DNA from: Pseudomonadota bacterium
GTDB lineage: Bacteria; Myxococcota_A; Polyangia; Polyangiales; JAKSBK01
Direction: 5' to 3'
Assembly (NCBI GenBank): GCA_022361155.1
Contig: JAKSBK010000336.1
Span: 1 to 37,506, forward strand
Length of the DNA: 37,506 bases
Positions within the stretch are counted from its first letter, which is position 1, and each line of letters opens with the position of its first letter. Of the stretch, positions 15,607 through 26,054 are shown piece by piece. The notes beneath the pieces were generated by a model. The model made no database searches, was not told where the DNA came from, and was given only the letters and a program-made list of their open reading frames with translations. The translations under genes were made by a program, and so were the position numbers.

Positions 15607-16857
15607 ATGACAGGGTTGCTTGCCTGCCTCCCGACGGGCGCGCGCCAGCTGCGGCGGGCCCTCGTGGGGTCTCTTGTCGCCATGAGTCTGCTATTCCCCG
15701 CGGTGCTTGAGGCTCAGCCAAGACTGGTGGTCTTGGGACTTCGGTCGCTGGAGGGCGACGACGAGTTCGCCCTCGCCCTGAGCAAGGCGCTGAGGCGCCG
15801 GGCGCGCACCGAGCAACGCTGGCGCGTGAGCTCCCGGGCACCCTCGCTGGCGCAGATGGCGCTGGCCTATGGCTGCGATGACCCGGATCCCTCTTGTTTG
15901 ACCGACATCGCCCTTGCTCTCAGAGCCGACAAGTTGATCTACGGCACGGTCGAGCGCGAAGGAAGCGACTCGAGGATCCGGGTCAATGTGGATCTGTTCG
16001 ACCAGGACAGCGGTGGCGTCGATGCCAGTGCGAAGATCGTCGCCGACGCGAAGCGCTACGACGATGCCAGCATGAGGACCCTGGCGCGCCAGACACTGGA
16101 CACCCTCACGGGCAGACGGGCAAGCAAACCGGTCGAGACCACACCGCCGCCGGAGCCCGAGGCGCCGCCACCAGTGGCAACCGGAGCCGTGCTGGTAGAA
16201 GCCAACGTGATGGCCGCGCTGGTGAGCGTGGATGGTGAAGAAGCCGGCCAGATGCAGGGAGGCCGCTTGCTGCTGCAGGAGGTCAGCCCCGGATCGCATT
16301 CGATAGAGGTCACTGCGCCGGGATACGAGCCGATGCGTACGACCGTTACCGTGACAGCGCAGAGACACACACCCGTGAGGCTGACCCTGAGGGAGCTGCC
16401 CAGCGGGCAGCCCATGGGATGGCCTCGCACCAAGATGTGGGTCGGCATGTCGCTCGTTGCGGGGGCTGCCGCGCTCGTGGGGGCGACGGCGTTCACCTGG
16501 ATGCGGATCGCGAAGCTCAACGACGACCGGCGTCTGCTCAACTACCGTCGCGCTGCGGGCGCGCAGCCTATGCGCTCGGCGAACGTGTGCGACGCCGCCG
16601 AGGCCGGCACGAGCTTCGGGGTGTCGCCCTCGGACTTGAGGCACGTTCAGGATGTGTGCGCGAGAGCGAGTACGCTGGAAACCCTGCAGTACATACTGAT
16701 AGCGGCTTCAGCCATTGGCGGTGGGGTGGGCGCCTACTTGCTTGTGACAGGCGATCGGGAGGCTCGGGCCACAGCGGCTTCCCGCTCGCGCGCCGTGAGT
16801 CTCGTTCCTCGCTTGAGCCGCGACACCGCCATGCTGAACGCGGCGATCGCGTTCTGA
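15607..16857 (+). CDS. PEGA-domain envelope protein with two-helix C-terminal module
   Basis: 416 residues. Signal peptide: basic start, then RRALVGSLVAMSLLFPAVLEAQ. Residues about 38-170 form a mixed domain (LVVLGLRSLEGDDEFALALSKAL ... DKLIYGTVEREG) resembling periplasmic domains of other myxobacterial PEGA proteins. A Pro/Glu spacer follows, then one PEGA repeat (about 195-260: VDGEEAGQ, EVSPGSHSIEVTAPGYEP). The C-terminus has a helix (MWVGMSLVAGAAALVGATAFTW), a cysteine-containing loop, a second helix (YILIAASAIGGGVGAYLLV) and a last segment ending in Phe. Function unknown. The layout parallels the TPR protein at 1793-2749. Confidence 0.82.
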   Translation: MTGLLACLPTGARQLRRALVGSLVAMSLLFPAVLEAQPRLVVLGLRSLEGDDEFALALSKALRRRARTEQRWRVSSRAPSLAQMALAYGCDDPDPSCLTDIALALRADKLIYGTVEREGSDSRIRVNVDLFDQDSGGVDASAKIVADAKRYDDASMRTLARQTLDTLTGRRASKPVETTPPPEPEAPPPVATGAVLVEANVMAALVSVDGEEAGQMQGGRLLLQEVSPGSHSIEVTAPGYEPMRTTVTVTAQRHTPVRLTLRELPSGQPMGWPRTKMWVGMSLVAGAAALVGATAFTWMRIAKLNDDRRLLNYRRAAGAQPMRSANVCDAAEAGTSFGVSPSDLRHVQDVCARASTLETLQYILIAASAIGGGVGAYLLVTGDREARATAASRSRAVSLVPRLSRDTAMLNAAIAF

Positions 16858-16909
16858 GCCCGCCCTGGTCATATATGTAGTCATCTATTGTTGGCTGGCA
16901 GGGTAGAGG

Positions 16910-17500
16910 ATGCGGATCGTTGGCGGCAAGCTGCGAGGCCGACGCATTCGGCAGCCTTCGGGCAGCCCTGCGCGGCCTACCACCGAACGCGCGAGGGAAG
17001 GCGTGGCGTCCGCGCTCGACGCTCGCGGAGCGCTCGCGGATGCGTACGTCCTGGAGCTCTTTGCGGGGACCGGAGCGCTCAGCTTCGAAGCGCTCTCGCG
17101 CGGAGCCAGCGCTGCGCTCTTGGTCGAGCTCGACGCCCGCATGCGCCGGCTGATCCGTAGGACGGCACATGAGCTCGGGCTCGCCACGCTTATCCGGCTC
17201 CTGGCCCTTGATCTTCTCGGCCCGGCCGATCGCGTCGCTGCGCGGATCGGCGCTGTCGCCCAGCGCCCCTTCGATCTGGTGTTCGTGGACGCTCCGTACG
17301 CCCGGCAAGGGTCCGTCGCTGCGCTTCTCGAGGCGCTAGCCGCGGGCAAGACGCTGGCCAGCTCGGCGACCGTAGTGATAGAGTACAGTCGCCGTGGTTC
17401 GCTGAAGCTGGTGAACTTTGTTACGCTGGCTTCGTATCGCTACGGAGACACCAGCGTGCTTTTTGCTCGTCCGCCGGGCGCCAGCGCAACCAAGCGATGA
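16910..17500 (+). CDS. rsmD: 16S rRNA (guanine966-N2)-methyltransferase RsmD
   Basis: 196 residues. Methylates G966 of 16S rRNA with S-adenosylmethionine. The start MRIVGGKLRGRRI and PTTERAREG are characteristic of RsmD; motif I is LELFAGTGALSFEALSRGA (FAGTG at 51-55). The catalytic motif IV, normally DPPY or DPPF, reads DAPY (127-130), which is unusual. Its TGA overlaps the coaD ATG by 4 bp, the common rsmD-coaD arrangement, which strengthens both calls. Confidence 0.93.
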   Translation: MRIVGGKLRGRRIRQPSGSPARPTTERAREGVASALDARGALADAYVLELFAGTGALSFEALSRGASAALLVELDARMRRLIRRTAHELGLATLIRLLALDLLGPADRVAARIGAVAQRPFDLVFVDAPYARQGSVAALLEALAAGKTLASSATVVIEYSRRGSLKLVNFVTLASYRYGDTSVLFARPPGASATKR

Positions 17501-17973
17501 CGACAGCGATCTACGCAGGCTCGTTTGACCCGCTGACCAACGGTCATGTCAGTGTCGTTCGTGGCGGCTTGGTGGCCTTCAAGCGCATCACGGTGGCCGT
17601 GGCGCGCAATCCAAAAAAGACGCCTCTGTTCAGCGTGGAGGAGCGCCTCGCGATGCTGCGCGAAGAGCTGGGCAGCGAGCCGAGAACGCGTATCGACGAC
17701 TTTGATGGGTTGCTGGTCGACTACGCGCGCGAGCAGGGAGTGCGTGTGGTCCTGCGAGGCCTCAGAGCGGTCGCCGACTTCGAGCACGAATGGCAGATGG
17801 CCAACGTCAACCGCCACATGTACCCCGAGCTGGAAACGGTGTTCATCATGGCCACGGACTACTTCTACGTAAGCTCCAGCTTCGTCAAAGAGGCCGCTTC
17901 GCTGGGGGGGGATGTGCAGGGTATGGTGCCCCAAGGGGTGGCGCGCAGGCTACGCTCCAAGTTCGGCCGGTAG
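17497..17973 (+). CDS. coaD: Phosphopantetheine adenylyltransferase
   Basis: 158 residues, full family length. Transfers AMP from ATP to 4'-phosphopantetheine, the penultimate step of coenzyme A synthesis. Signature GSFDPLTNGH (8-17), then VVLRGLRAVADFEHE and YVSSSFVKE, all conserved in CoaD. Translationally coupled to rsmD (ATGA overlap). Its last 109 bp overlap the 3' end of the DUF1704 gene on the opposite strand. Confidence 0.97.
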   Translation: MTTAIYAGSFDPLTNGHVSVVRGGLVAFKRITVAVARNPKKTPLFSVEERLAMLREELGSEPRTRIDDFDGLLVDYAREQGVRVVLRGLRAVADFEHEWQMANVNRHMYPELETVFIMATDYFYVSSSFVKEAASLGGDVQGMVPQGVARRLRSKFGR

Positions 17974-19094
17974 ACTGGGGGCCGCACCCAGCCCCTATCC
18001 GCGAGCTCGCGAAGCGCGGGGATAGCTGCGAGGCTGACTCTGCCGGCGCGTAGCTCGTCCAAGCTGGCTCGCCCCTTGCGCAGCGCATCTCGCACGCGCA
18101 ACCAGCCCAGCAAGTACGCTGCGTCGCGAGCCACGCCCCCCCCGCGGTAGACGCGCTCGCTGATCACGATCGCGTCCGTCGCGGGGAAGTGCTCCTCACG
18201 ATGCAACCTTTGGGCTGTATCACCGAAGCAGGCGCCGGCGTGCATCCAATCGGTGGCCAGCACGCGCGCGGCCAGCGTGCGCAGACGCCGCGAGTCGATC
18301 AGCCCGGCAGCCTCTTCGCAGCACAAGGCAACGCCTTCCTGGTCGGTGAAGGATCCCGCCGTACCGATCTCCAGCAACCTCATGGTCTGCGCCCGACCGT
18401 TGGCAGCGGCAACCAGATGACCAAACACCTCGTGGACGGCGATGCGCAGCGCCTCGCGGGGCTCAAACGCCCGCGAGCCCACGTAGATGACCCCGTTGCC
18501 GGTCGCTGCGCCAGCGGCCAGGCGCGGCTCCATGCGCACTTGTACCGCCAGCCCGGCAACGCGCGCCAACTCCCGCACCGCGGCCGCCACGGACACCGTG
18601 GCCGCCCTCGCTCCGCCCGAGGAGCTTGACCGCGATGCAACGGGAACCTCGTCGAGCAGTCTGCGTGCCAGCGTGGCGAGCGAGATGGGCCCCGCGACCG
18701 TGTTGACCTGCTCGGCTCCGGTTCCGAACCGCCGCGCCGCTAGGCGACGCACGCGCCGCCCGTCGCCGATGGCATCGACCAACGCGAGCTCGAGCTCGAG
18801 CTCGTCCAGCTTGTCCAGGTAAAGCTGCGCGCCGGGAAGGGCTCTCGCCTCGTGCCGCGCCCGATCCAGTGTCCGAAATGCACCGTGTGTGCCCCGTCTC
18901 TCGAGCTGCCAGCTCGGCACGGGCTTGCGTCCCGAGCGCAGATCGCACAACAGCCTCTGCCGCTCCTCGACGGCGTTCTTGGGTGTCAGCCGTGCCAACA
19001 ACCCGATGGAGCTCGCGAGTCGCGCCAAGTCGGTGTCGCAGCGCCTCAGCGCTTCCTGCGGTGTACGGACCACGAGCCCTTTGGATGCTGCCAA
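17865..19094 (-). CDS. DUF1704 (MATCAP/QEGLA-type) zinc metallopeptidase
   Basis: 409 residues from a TTG at 19094; an in-frame GTG at 19073 is equally possible. The zinc-binding helix is HEVFGH (221-226), followed by TDQEGVALCCEE, a variant of the T-x-EGLA-x-x-x-E motif that defines DUF1704 ('QEGLA' proteins, related to the mammalian MATCAP/KIAA0895 tyrosine carboxypeptidases). The pattern HExxxH with a downstream Glu fits a metallopeptidase; its substrate in bacteria is unknown. The last ~36 codons lie antisense to coaD. Upstream, an inverted repeat (19122-19147) sits in the divergent 258-bp gap to prkA. Confidence 0.83.
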   Translation of the reverse strand: MAASKGLVVRTPQEALRRCDTDLARLASSIGLLARLTPKNAVEERQRLLCDLRSGRKPVPSWQLERRGTHGAFRTLDRARHEARALPGAQLYLDKLDELELELALVDAIGDGRRVRRLAARRFGTGAEQVNTVAGPISLATLARRLLDEVPVASRSSSSGGARAATVSVAAAVRELARVAGLAVQVRMEPRLAAGAATGNGVIYVGSRAFEPREALRIAVHEVFGHLVAAANGRAQTMRLLEIGTAGSFTDQEGVALCCEEAAGLIDSRRLRTLAARVLATDWMHAGACFGDTAQRLHREEHFPATDAIVISERVYRGGGVARDAAYLLGWLRVRDALRKGRASLDELRAGRVSLAAIPALRELADRGWVRPPVYRPNLERSLRATPWGTIPCTSPPSEAASLTKLELT

Positions 19095-19121
19095 ACCGCC
19101 GTCGCGTCAACGTTTTCGGAA

Positions 19122-19147
19122 ACGCTTGAGCCCCGAAAGGCAAGCGT
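19122..19147. repeat. 7-bp inverted repeat in the DUF1704/prkA divergent gap
   Basis: ACGCTTG (19122-19128) and CAAGCGT (19141-19147) with a 12-nt loop, 28 bp upstream of the DUF1704 start. It could be an operator or a 5' leader hairpin; nothing else supports either. Confidence 0.3.
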
Positions 19148-19352
19148 GGCCGCCAATCCCGCACGAGTCAGCTCGCCTGCTCCCTCCTACGCCCTCCTGC
19201 CACATCAACCCCTCCAGATTCAGGCGGCGCGCAAGACAACTGCTTCAAGCGAAGAACCCTCGTGAAGGGCTACCTCCGCGTTACAGCTGCCACCTTTGGT
19301 GCTAGCCTTGGAAGGCAATGGATGCCGCAAAACTGAAGGGGTCGTAGACAAA

Positions 19353-21425
<2,073 letters not shown>

Positions 21426-21444
21426 GTAACTAGCACTAGAAACA

Positions 21445-23112
21445 CTACCCCATGGGAGGGGGGATGCTCAGCCTCCGAAACCCGTTGTCGTAGCTGAACA
21501 GCGGCTGCGCCACGACGACGTCCTCGTCCACGCCGTCGATCCGCGAAATGCTCACTATGCGGTGGACCCGTTGGCCGGGAGGTCCCTGCCGCTCGACCTG
21601 GATCGCGTACCGAATCGCCTGGGCGATTAGCGATGCCGCGGCCGCCCGGGACCCACCCAGGCTGTTCTGGACAAAGATATCGAGGGCCGCCAACGCGGCC
21701 GAAACCGAGCCCGCATGGACGCCCAACAGACTCCCCGGGGTCTGGGTGGCGGCCAATAGCGCCGAGCCGGCGTCATGGACCCCGATATCGTCCATGATCA
21801 GGCGATCGGCACGCAGGCGCGCAGCAGCGGCAAAGAGCGCTTCCAGCCCGTACTGCGTCGCATCCCGGCGCAACCGGATGATCCCTTCCGGAGCCGCACA
21901 GGAGCTTGGGCGTGCCTCCAAGGCGACTACCCGCTCCGTACCGGCAGCACCGCCCCCGAGCGCTGCCAGCAGCGTGCTCACGCCGGAACCCGGTCCGCCG
22001 CTGACCAGGATCGACTTGCGCTCCGATACGGCGGAAGCAAGCAGCGCGTGCATGTCCTGCGAGAGCGTTCCGTTCTCCGTCAGTTGCGAGAGCGTGGGCG
22101 CCTGGGTCGCGACGCGCTGCACGGTCACCAGCGGGCCCTCGGGCGCAACCGGAGGCAGCAGAATCTGGACCTGGGAACCATCCTCGAGCTCCGCGGCCTG
22201 GATAGCCTGTTCGGGGTCGAACTCGCTTCCCGTACGTTCGACGAGCCGTGTCGTCACAGCGAGCAGGGCGTCGCGCGATGACAAGAACGCCCCGGCGCGC
22301 TCCAAGCCGCCGCCGGTGTCGGTGAACAGGTTTTGCGGACCATCGATCACGATCTCGCGCGTCCGATCATCGGCCAGCATTCGGTCGAGCGGACCCAGAC
22401 CGATCGCCTCCCTGGTAGCGGCCTCGATGACGAAATCGCAGTCGAGCTGGCTTGATAGGACCCCCAACTCCTGCAGCTCCCGCACCCGGCGCTCCAGGTG
22501 GCTGCGGCTGGAGTCCGCCAAGACCTCCTGCTCTCTTCCCACGACGTCCATCTGACGGGCCAAGTGCTCCATGGTGTCGCCAAGCGCTTGCTTCAGGCGT
22601 TCGGGCGGGCTCAGGGTGCCCGGTTCGACGGGAGGAGGCGGCGGAGGCGCCGCAGCTGCAGGGATCGGCGCTGCGGGACTCGCGCCAGGCACTGTTGGAT
22701 CCCCGCCCGCCATGGGCGGTGGCGGCGGCACGGTGGGCTGCGCCATGGGTGCCGCCGAGGGCAGCGATTCGGGTTGTGGGGGCTCGGTTGGCGGCGTCTC
22801 GGAGGGGATCGCGGCCGCTTCGGCCTCGGTCTCTAGCTGGACGAAGAAATCGCCCAGCTGAATCCGGTCGCCAGGCTGCACGATTACGGGCGAGCTGATC
22901 TTGCGCCCGTTTACGTAGGTTCCGTTGGTGCTTTGCAGGTCGAACAGGACGTAGCCCTGTTCCTTGAGCATCAGACGCGCATGCCGTTTGGACACGTTGT
23001 CCTTGGGAAGCATCACGTCGTTGCTATCGAGACGCCCAAAGCTGATCTCCGGCTTATGGAACTCGAGCCTGCTCGGGTTGCCGCTGCGTTCTCTAACCAA
23101 AACACTAAACAT
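21445..23112 (-). CDS. FHA-CpaF fusion with degenerate ATPase motifs
   Basis: 555 residues. An FHA domain (about 1-95) binds phosphothreonine: ISFGRLDSNDVMLP, VSKRHARLML, LQSTNGTYVNGRKI. A Pro/Ala-rich linker (about 95-170) follows. The rest matches CpaF/TadA-type secretion ATPases: N-terminal ...GLGPLDRMLADDRTREIVIDGP, ALEARPSS, LRADRLIMDD, LLGVHAGS. The P-loop reads GGPGSGVST, with Val378 where the ATP-binding Lys should be, and the Walker B/Glu region reads MDDIGVHD instead of GE-R. It is therefore probably unable to hydrolyse ATP, and more likely a regulatory scaffold (inference). No Tad pilin or secretion genes are adjacent. Its stop lies 19 bp from the prkA stop. Confidence 0.85.
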   Translation of the reverse strand: MFSVLVRERSGNPSRLEFHKPEISFGRLDSNDVMLPKDNVSKRHARLMLKEQGYVLFDLQSTNGTYVNGRKISSPVIVQPGDRIQLGDFFVQLETEAEAAAIPSETPPTEPPQPESLPSAAPMAQPTVPPPPPMAGGDPTVPGASPAAPIPAAAAPPPPPPVEPGTLSPPERLKQALGDTMEHLARQMDVVGREQEVLADSSRSHLERRVRELQELGVLSSQLDCDFVIEAATREAIGLGPLDRMLADDRTREIVIDGPQNLFTDTGGGLERAGAFLSSRDALLAVTTRLVERTGSEFDPEQAIQAAELEDGSQVQILLPPVAPEGPLVTVQRVATQAPTLSQLTENGTLSQDMHALLASAVSERKSILVSGGPGSGVSTLLAALGGGAAGTERVVALEARPSSCAAPEGIIRLRRDATQYGLEALFAAAARLRADRLIMDDIGVHDAGSALLAATQTPGSLLGVHAGSVSAALAALDIFVQNSLGGSRAAAASLIAQAIRYAIQVERQGPPGQRVHRIVSISRIDGVDEDVVVAQPLFSYDNGFRRLSIPPPMG

Positions 23113-23169
23113 CCGTCACCCTCTTGACCTGCGTTGCACTGTTTCCGTGCTGGACCATGCAGTGGCGCA

Positions 23170-23213
23170 TTGAAATGGACGCTCCAGGTTAGAGTCAAGC
23201 GCCGGCGTGTCAA
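23170..23213 (-). promoter_or_regulatory. Weak promoter-like boxes upstream of the FHA-CpaF gene
   Basis: On the minus strand two TTGAC-type boxes, TTGACA (23208-23213) and TTGACT (23193-23198), lie in the 107-bp gap 23113-23219. The second has a TTCAAT 18 bp downstream (23169-23174). The -10 matches are poor. Confidence 0.2.
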
Positions 23214-23219
23214 TTCCGC

Positions 23220-24218
23220 TCATTCGGGGCCTTGGGATCGAAGCTGTGCTCGTGCGACCTCAGCGATACCCTCGGCGTCGAGCCCAAAGCGACGGTACAG
23301 GTCGGCCTGAGGTCCGCTCTCGCCGAAAACATCCAAGATTCCATGGCGGTGGACCCGCGTGCCCGGGGCCCCCGTAAGGGCCTCGGACACGGCACTGCCG
23401 AGCCCGCCGATCACCGTGTGATCCTCGACGGTCACCATCAGCCCATGCGACCGGGCGAGCTCCCGCACGCCTGAGTCGTCGAAGGGCTTGATCGACGGGA
23501 CGTTGACCACGGACGCGTCGATTCCATCGGCGCGCAAGAGCTCGGATGCACGCAGCGCATGCGCTACCACGCCGCCGCTCGCCAGCAGTGCGAGCTCGGC
23601 ACCCCTATGCAACACGTCCAAACGACCTGGGCGAAAACGATACTCGGCGCTGTGTACGGCGGACAGATTTTGGCGAGTCAGGCGCAGATAGGCCGGGCCC
23701 GCAGTAGCCAAGAGGTGCGCCACGATCCGTCGCGTCTCTACGCCGTCAGCCGGTTGATAGACCTGCATGCCGGGCAATGCTCGCATCAGCGCCAGATCTT
23801 CGAGGCCCATCTGGGAGTAGCCGTCTTCCCCCGTGCCGAGCCCCGCGTGGGTGCCTGCGATCTTCACGTTGGCGCGATTGTAGGCCACCGAGATCTTGAT
23901 CGTCTCGAAGCGACCGGCGATGAAGCACGCGAACGAGCAGCAGAACACCGTCTTGCCACAAAGCGCGAGGCCCGCGGCCACCCCAGCCATGTTCTGTTCG
24001 GCGATACCCATCTGAAAAAAGCGCTCCGGGTAGCTCTTGGCGAACAGGGAGCACTTGGTAGAGCAAGAGAGGTCGGCGTCCAGCACCAGCAGTTCGGGAT
24101 GATCGGCACCAAGCTCCGTCAGGGCCTCACCGAACGCCTGGCGCGTCGCGATCGGGCCGGCCTGCGCTGGCGCGTTGATTCGAGCATGCGCGCCCGCCTG
24201 TAAACGCGCTTGGCTCAT
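23220..24218 (-). CDS. Transketolase, C-terminal (pyrimidine-binding) subunit
   Basis: 332 residues. It holds the Pyr domain (GPIATRQAFGEALTEL, DADLSCST, FQMGIAEQNMAGVAAGLAL, with the catalytic Glu in GIAEQN) and the C-terminal transketolase domain (VVTVEDHTVIGGLGSAV). It needs the N-terminal subunit encoded immediately upstream, with which it overlaps by 4 bp (ATGA). Together they interconvert sugar phosphates of the pentose phosphate pathway using thiamine diphosphate. Such two-gene transketolases occur in archaea and many bacteria; a role in a particular sugar pathway cannot be excluded. Confidence 0.94.
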   Translation of the reverse strand: MSQARLQAGAHARINAPAQAGPIATRQAFGEALTELGADHPELLVLDADLSCSTKCSLFAKSYPERFFQMGIAEQNMAGVAAGLALCGKTVFCCSFACFIAGRFETIKISVAYNRANVKIAGTHAGLGTGEDGYSQMGLEDLALMRALPGMQVYQPADGVETRRIVAHLLATAGPAYLRLTRQNLSAVHSAEYRFRPGRLDVLHRGAELALLASGGVVAHALRASELLRADGIDASVVNVPSIKPFDDSGVRELARSHGLMVTVEDHTVIGGLGSAVSEALTGAPGTRVHRHGILDVFGESGPQADLYRRFGLDAEGIAEVARAQLRSQGPE

Positions 24219-25063
24219 GCTGGCACCGCCGATTCGATCTCACGGATGGCTTGCGCGGCCTGCTCGGCATTCGGCGCCACGCCATGCCAGGCGTTGTTGT
24301 CTTCCATGAACGAGACTCCCTTGCCCTTGACCGTGTCGGCGACGATAACCTTGGGCTTGCTGCGACGCTCGCCTGCCCAGTCGTAGGCATCCAGAATCTG
24401 GTCGTGATCGTGGCCATCGATACGCTTGGTGTCCCAGCCGAAGGCCTGCCACTTGGCCTCGATGGGCTCGATGGGCATGATCTCACGTACAAACCCATCC
24501 AATTGAGCCCGGTTGTTGTCCACGATGGTGATCAAGTTATCCAGCCCGAACTTGGCTGCGCTCATGGCGGCCTCCCAGATCTGACCCTCTTGGATCTCTC
24601 CATCCCCGACCAAGCAATAAACGCTGTAGTCACGCGCATCGAGGCGGGCTGCCAACGCCATTCCCTGAGCGATCGACAGCCCCTGTCCGAGCGAGCCGCT
24701 GCTGCTTTCGATACCGGGCACGCTGTCGCGGACGGGATGACCCTGAAGGCGTGACCCCGCCGCACGCAGGCTGCCGAGCTCGGCTTCATCGAAGTAGCCA
24801 TGACGTGCCAGCGTGACGTACAAGGCGGGCACGCCATGCCCCTTCGACAGCACGAAACGATCGCGTTCCGGCCAGCTCGGACGCGAAGGATCATGACGCA
24901 GCTTGCACTGGTACAAGGAGGCGACAAGGTCGATCATGCTAAGCGAGCCACCGGGATGGCCGCTGCCCGAATGCTCGAGCATTTGGATAATCTGCACGCG
25001 CAGCTTGGCGCACTGCGCGACCAAAGCCGCGACCTGCTCCCCACGAACCGCCGCCCTGTGCAT
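24215..25063 (-). CDS. Transketolase, N-terminal (ThDP-binding) subunit
   Basis: 282 residues from ATG 25063, chosen over longer starts because GGAGG lies 6 bp upstream. The thiamine diphosphate/Mg domain is intact: SGSGHPGGSLS, VLSKGHGVPALYV, GSLGQGLSIAQGMA, and the GDGEIQEGQIWEA...NN motif. It pairs with the downstream C-terminal subunit, translationally coupled by ATGA. The gap 25064-25202 to the divergent phosphatase gene contains no recognisable gene. Confidence 0.95.
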   Translation of the reverse strand: MHRAAVRGEQVAALVAQCAKLRVQIIQMLEHSGSGHPGGSLSMIDLVASLYQCKLRHDPSRPSWPERDRFVLSKGHGVPALYVTLARHGYFDEAELGSLRAAGSRLQGHPVRDSVPGIESSSGSLGQGLSIAQGMALAARLDARDYSVYCLVGDGEIQEGQIWEAAMSAAKFGLDNLITIVDNNRAQLDGFVREIMPIEPIEAKWQAFGWDTKRIDGHDHDQILDAYDWAGERRSKPKVIVADTVKGKGVSFMEDNNAWHGVAPNAEQAAQAIREIESAVPA

Positions 25064-25202
25064 CGCTACCTCCGCAACGTTGGTCCTCAAGCGGGCGCGT
25101 CTGTAGCACGTTCCTGCGCGACTGCACACCCGAAGCCGGAGTCGCTTGCGTAGCGCCGGTGCTGCTCGACACCCCGGGCTCGCGGTACTACGGTGCGCGC
25201 AC

Positions 25203-26021
25203 ATGCTGGAGCGAGAGCTGAGGGAAGCCACCAGCCTGGCGCGAGAGGCCGGGCGTATCTTGTTGGAGCTCTATCACACAGACGTTGTCGTGGATTTCAA
25301 GGGTCGCAGCGATCCGGTAACCGAGGCGGACAAGCGCGCCAACACCTACATCGTCAACGGGCTGCGCGCGCGTTTCCAAGACGGCGTCGTGGCGGAGGAG
25401 ACGGAAGACACCAGCGACGCGCTCCGCAAGGGTCGCTGCTGGTACGTCGACCCGCTGGATGGAACCAAGGAGTTCCTCGCAAGGAACGGCGAGTTTTCGG
25501 TGATGATCGGCCTTGCCATAGATGGGCGAGCTCAGCTCGGCGTCGTGTACCAGCCGGTAACCGACAAACTGTACCGTGGTGTCGTAGGCGAGCGCGCTAG
25601 TCTTCACTACCAGGGCCGCGAGACGCACCTGTGCGTCAGCGAGCTGGCCGAGCCATCCGAGCTGGCCTTGATCATGTCGCGCTCCCACGGCTCCATCCAC
25701 ATCGACCAGCTCGTCGAGCGGCTGGCCATCAAGCGCACGGCCAAGAGCGGTTCCGTCGGCCTGAAGATCGGACAGATTGCGGAGCGCAAAGCGGACCTTT
25801 ACGTGCTCTTCTCCGATCGATCCTGCGCGTGGGACGCGTGCGCGCCCGAGGCGGTGTTGCGGGCCGCGGGCGGGCAGCTCACCGACCTGGCGGCGCAGCC
25901 GCTGCACTACGGGGGAACGGATGTCCGCAACCGCAGAGGTCTGCTCGCGTGCAACGCGGCTGCTTTCGACGCAGTCCGGCCGGTGGTGGCCGCCCTCGGC
26001 AGCGAGCACGGCCTTGTTTGA
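25203..26021 (+). CDS. cysQ: Inositol monophosphatase-family phosphatase, CysQ-like
   Basis: 272 residues from ATG 25203. Mg-dependent Li-sensitive phosphatase fold: SDPVTEADK, VVAEET, DPLDGTKEFL (metal-binding Asp residues) and WDACAPEAVLRAAGG. The KEF after DGT and overall wording fit 3'(2'),5'-bisphosphate nucleotidase (CysQ), which recycles pAp from sulfate assimilation, better than inositol monophosphatase. No sulfate genes adjoin; otsA starts 33 bp downstream, so it probably shares their transcript. The ribosome site is weak. Confidence 0.85.
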   Translation: MLERELREATSLAREAGRILLELYHTDVVVDFKGRSDPVTEADKRANTYIVNGLRARFQDGVVAEETEDTSDALRKGRCWYVDPLDGTKEFLARNGEFSVMIGLAIDGRAQLGVVYQPVTDKLYRGVVGERASLHYQGRETHLCVSELAEPSELALIMSRSHGSIHIDQLVERLAIKRTAKSGSVGLKIGQIAERKADLYVLFSDRSCAWDACAPEAVLRAAGGQLTDLAAQPLHYGGTDVRNRRGLLACNAAAFDAVRPVVAALGSEHGLV

Positions 26022-26054
26022 GCACCCGAAACGCAGAGCGCGCCGACGCGAGCC

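Noticed and set aside
15446-15841. N-terminal extension of the glyoxalase II frame
   Set aside because: It crosses the repeat remnant and overlaps the divergent PEGA gene start; glyoxalase II proteins begin near the chosen start.
19296-19320. Sigma-54 (-24/-12) promoter upstream of prkA (TTGGTGCTAGCCTTGGA)
   Set aside because: Matches the consensus TGGCAC-N5-TTGC at too few positions, in particular the -12 GC is absent.
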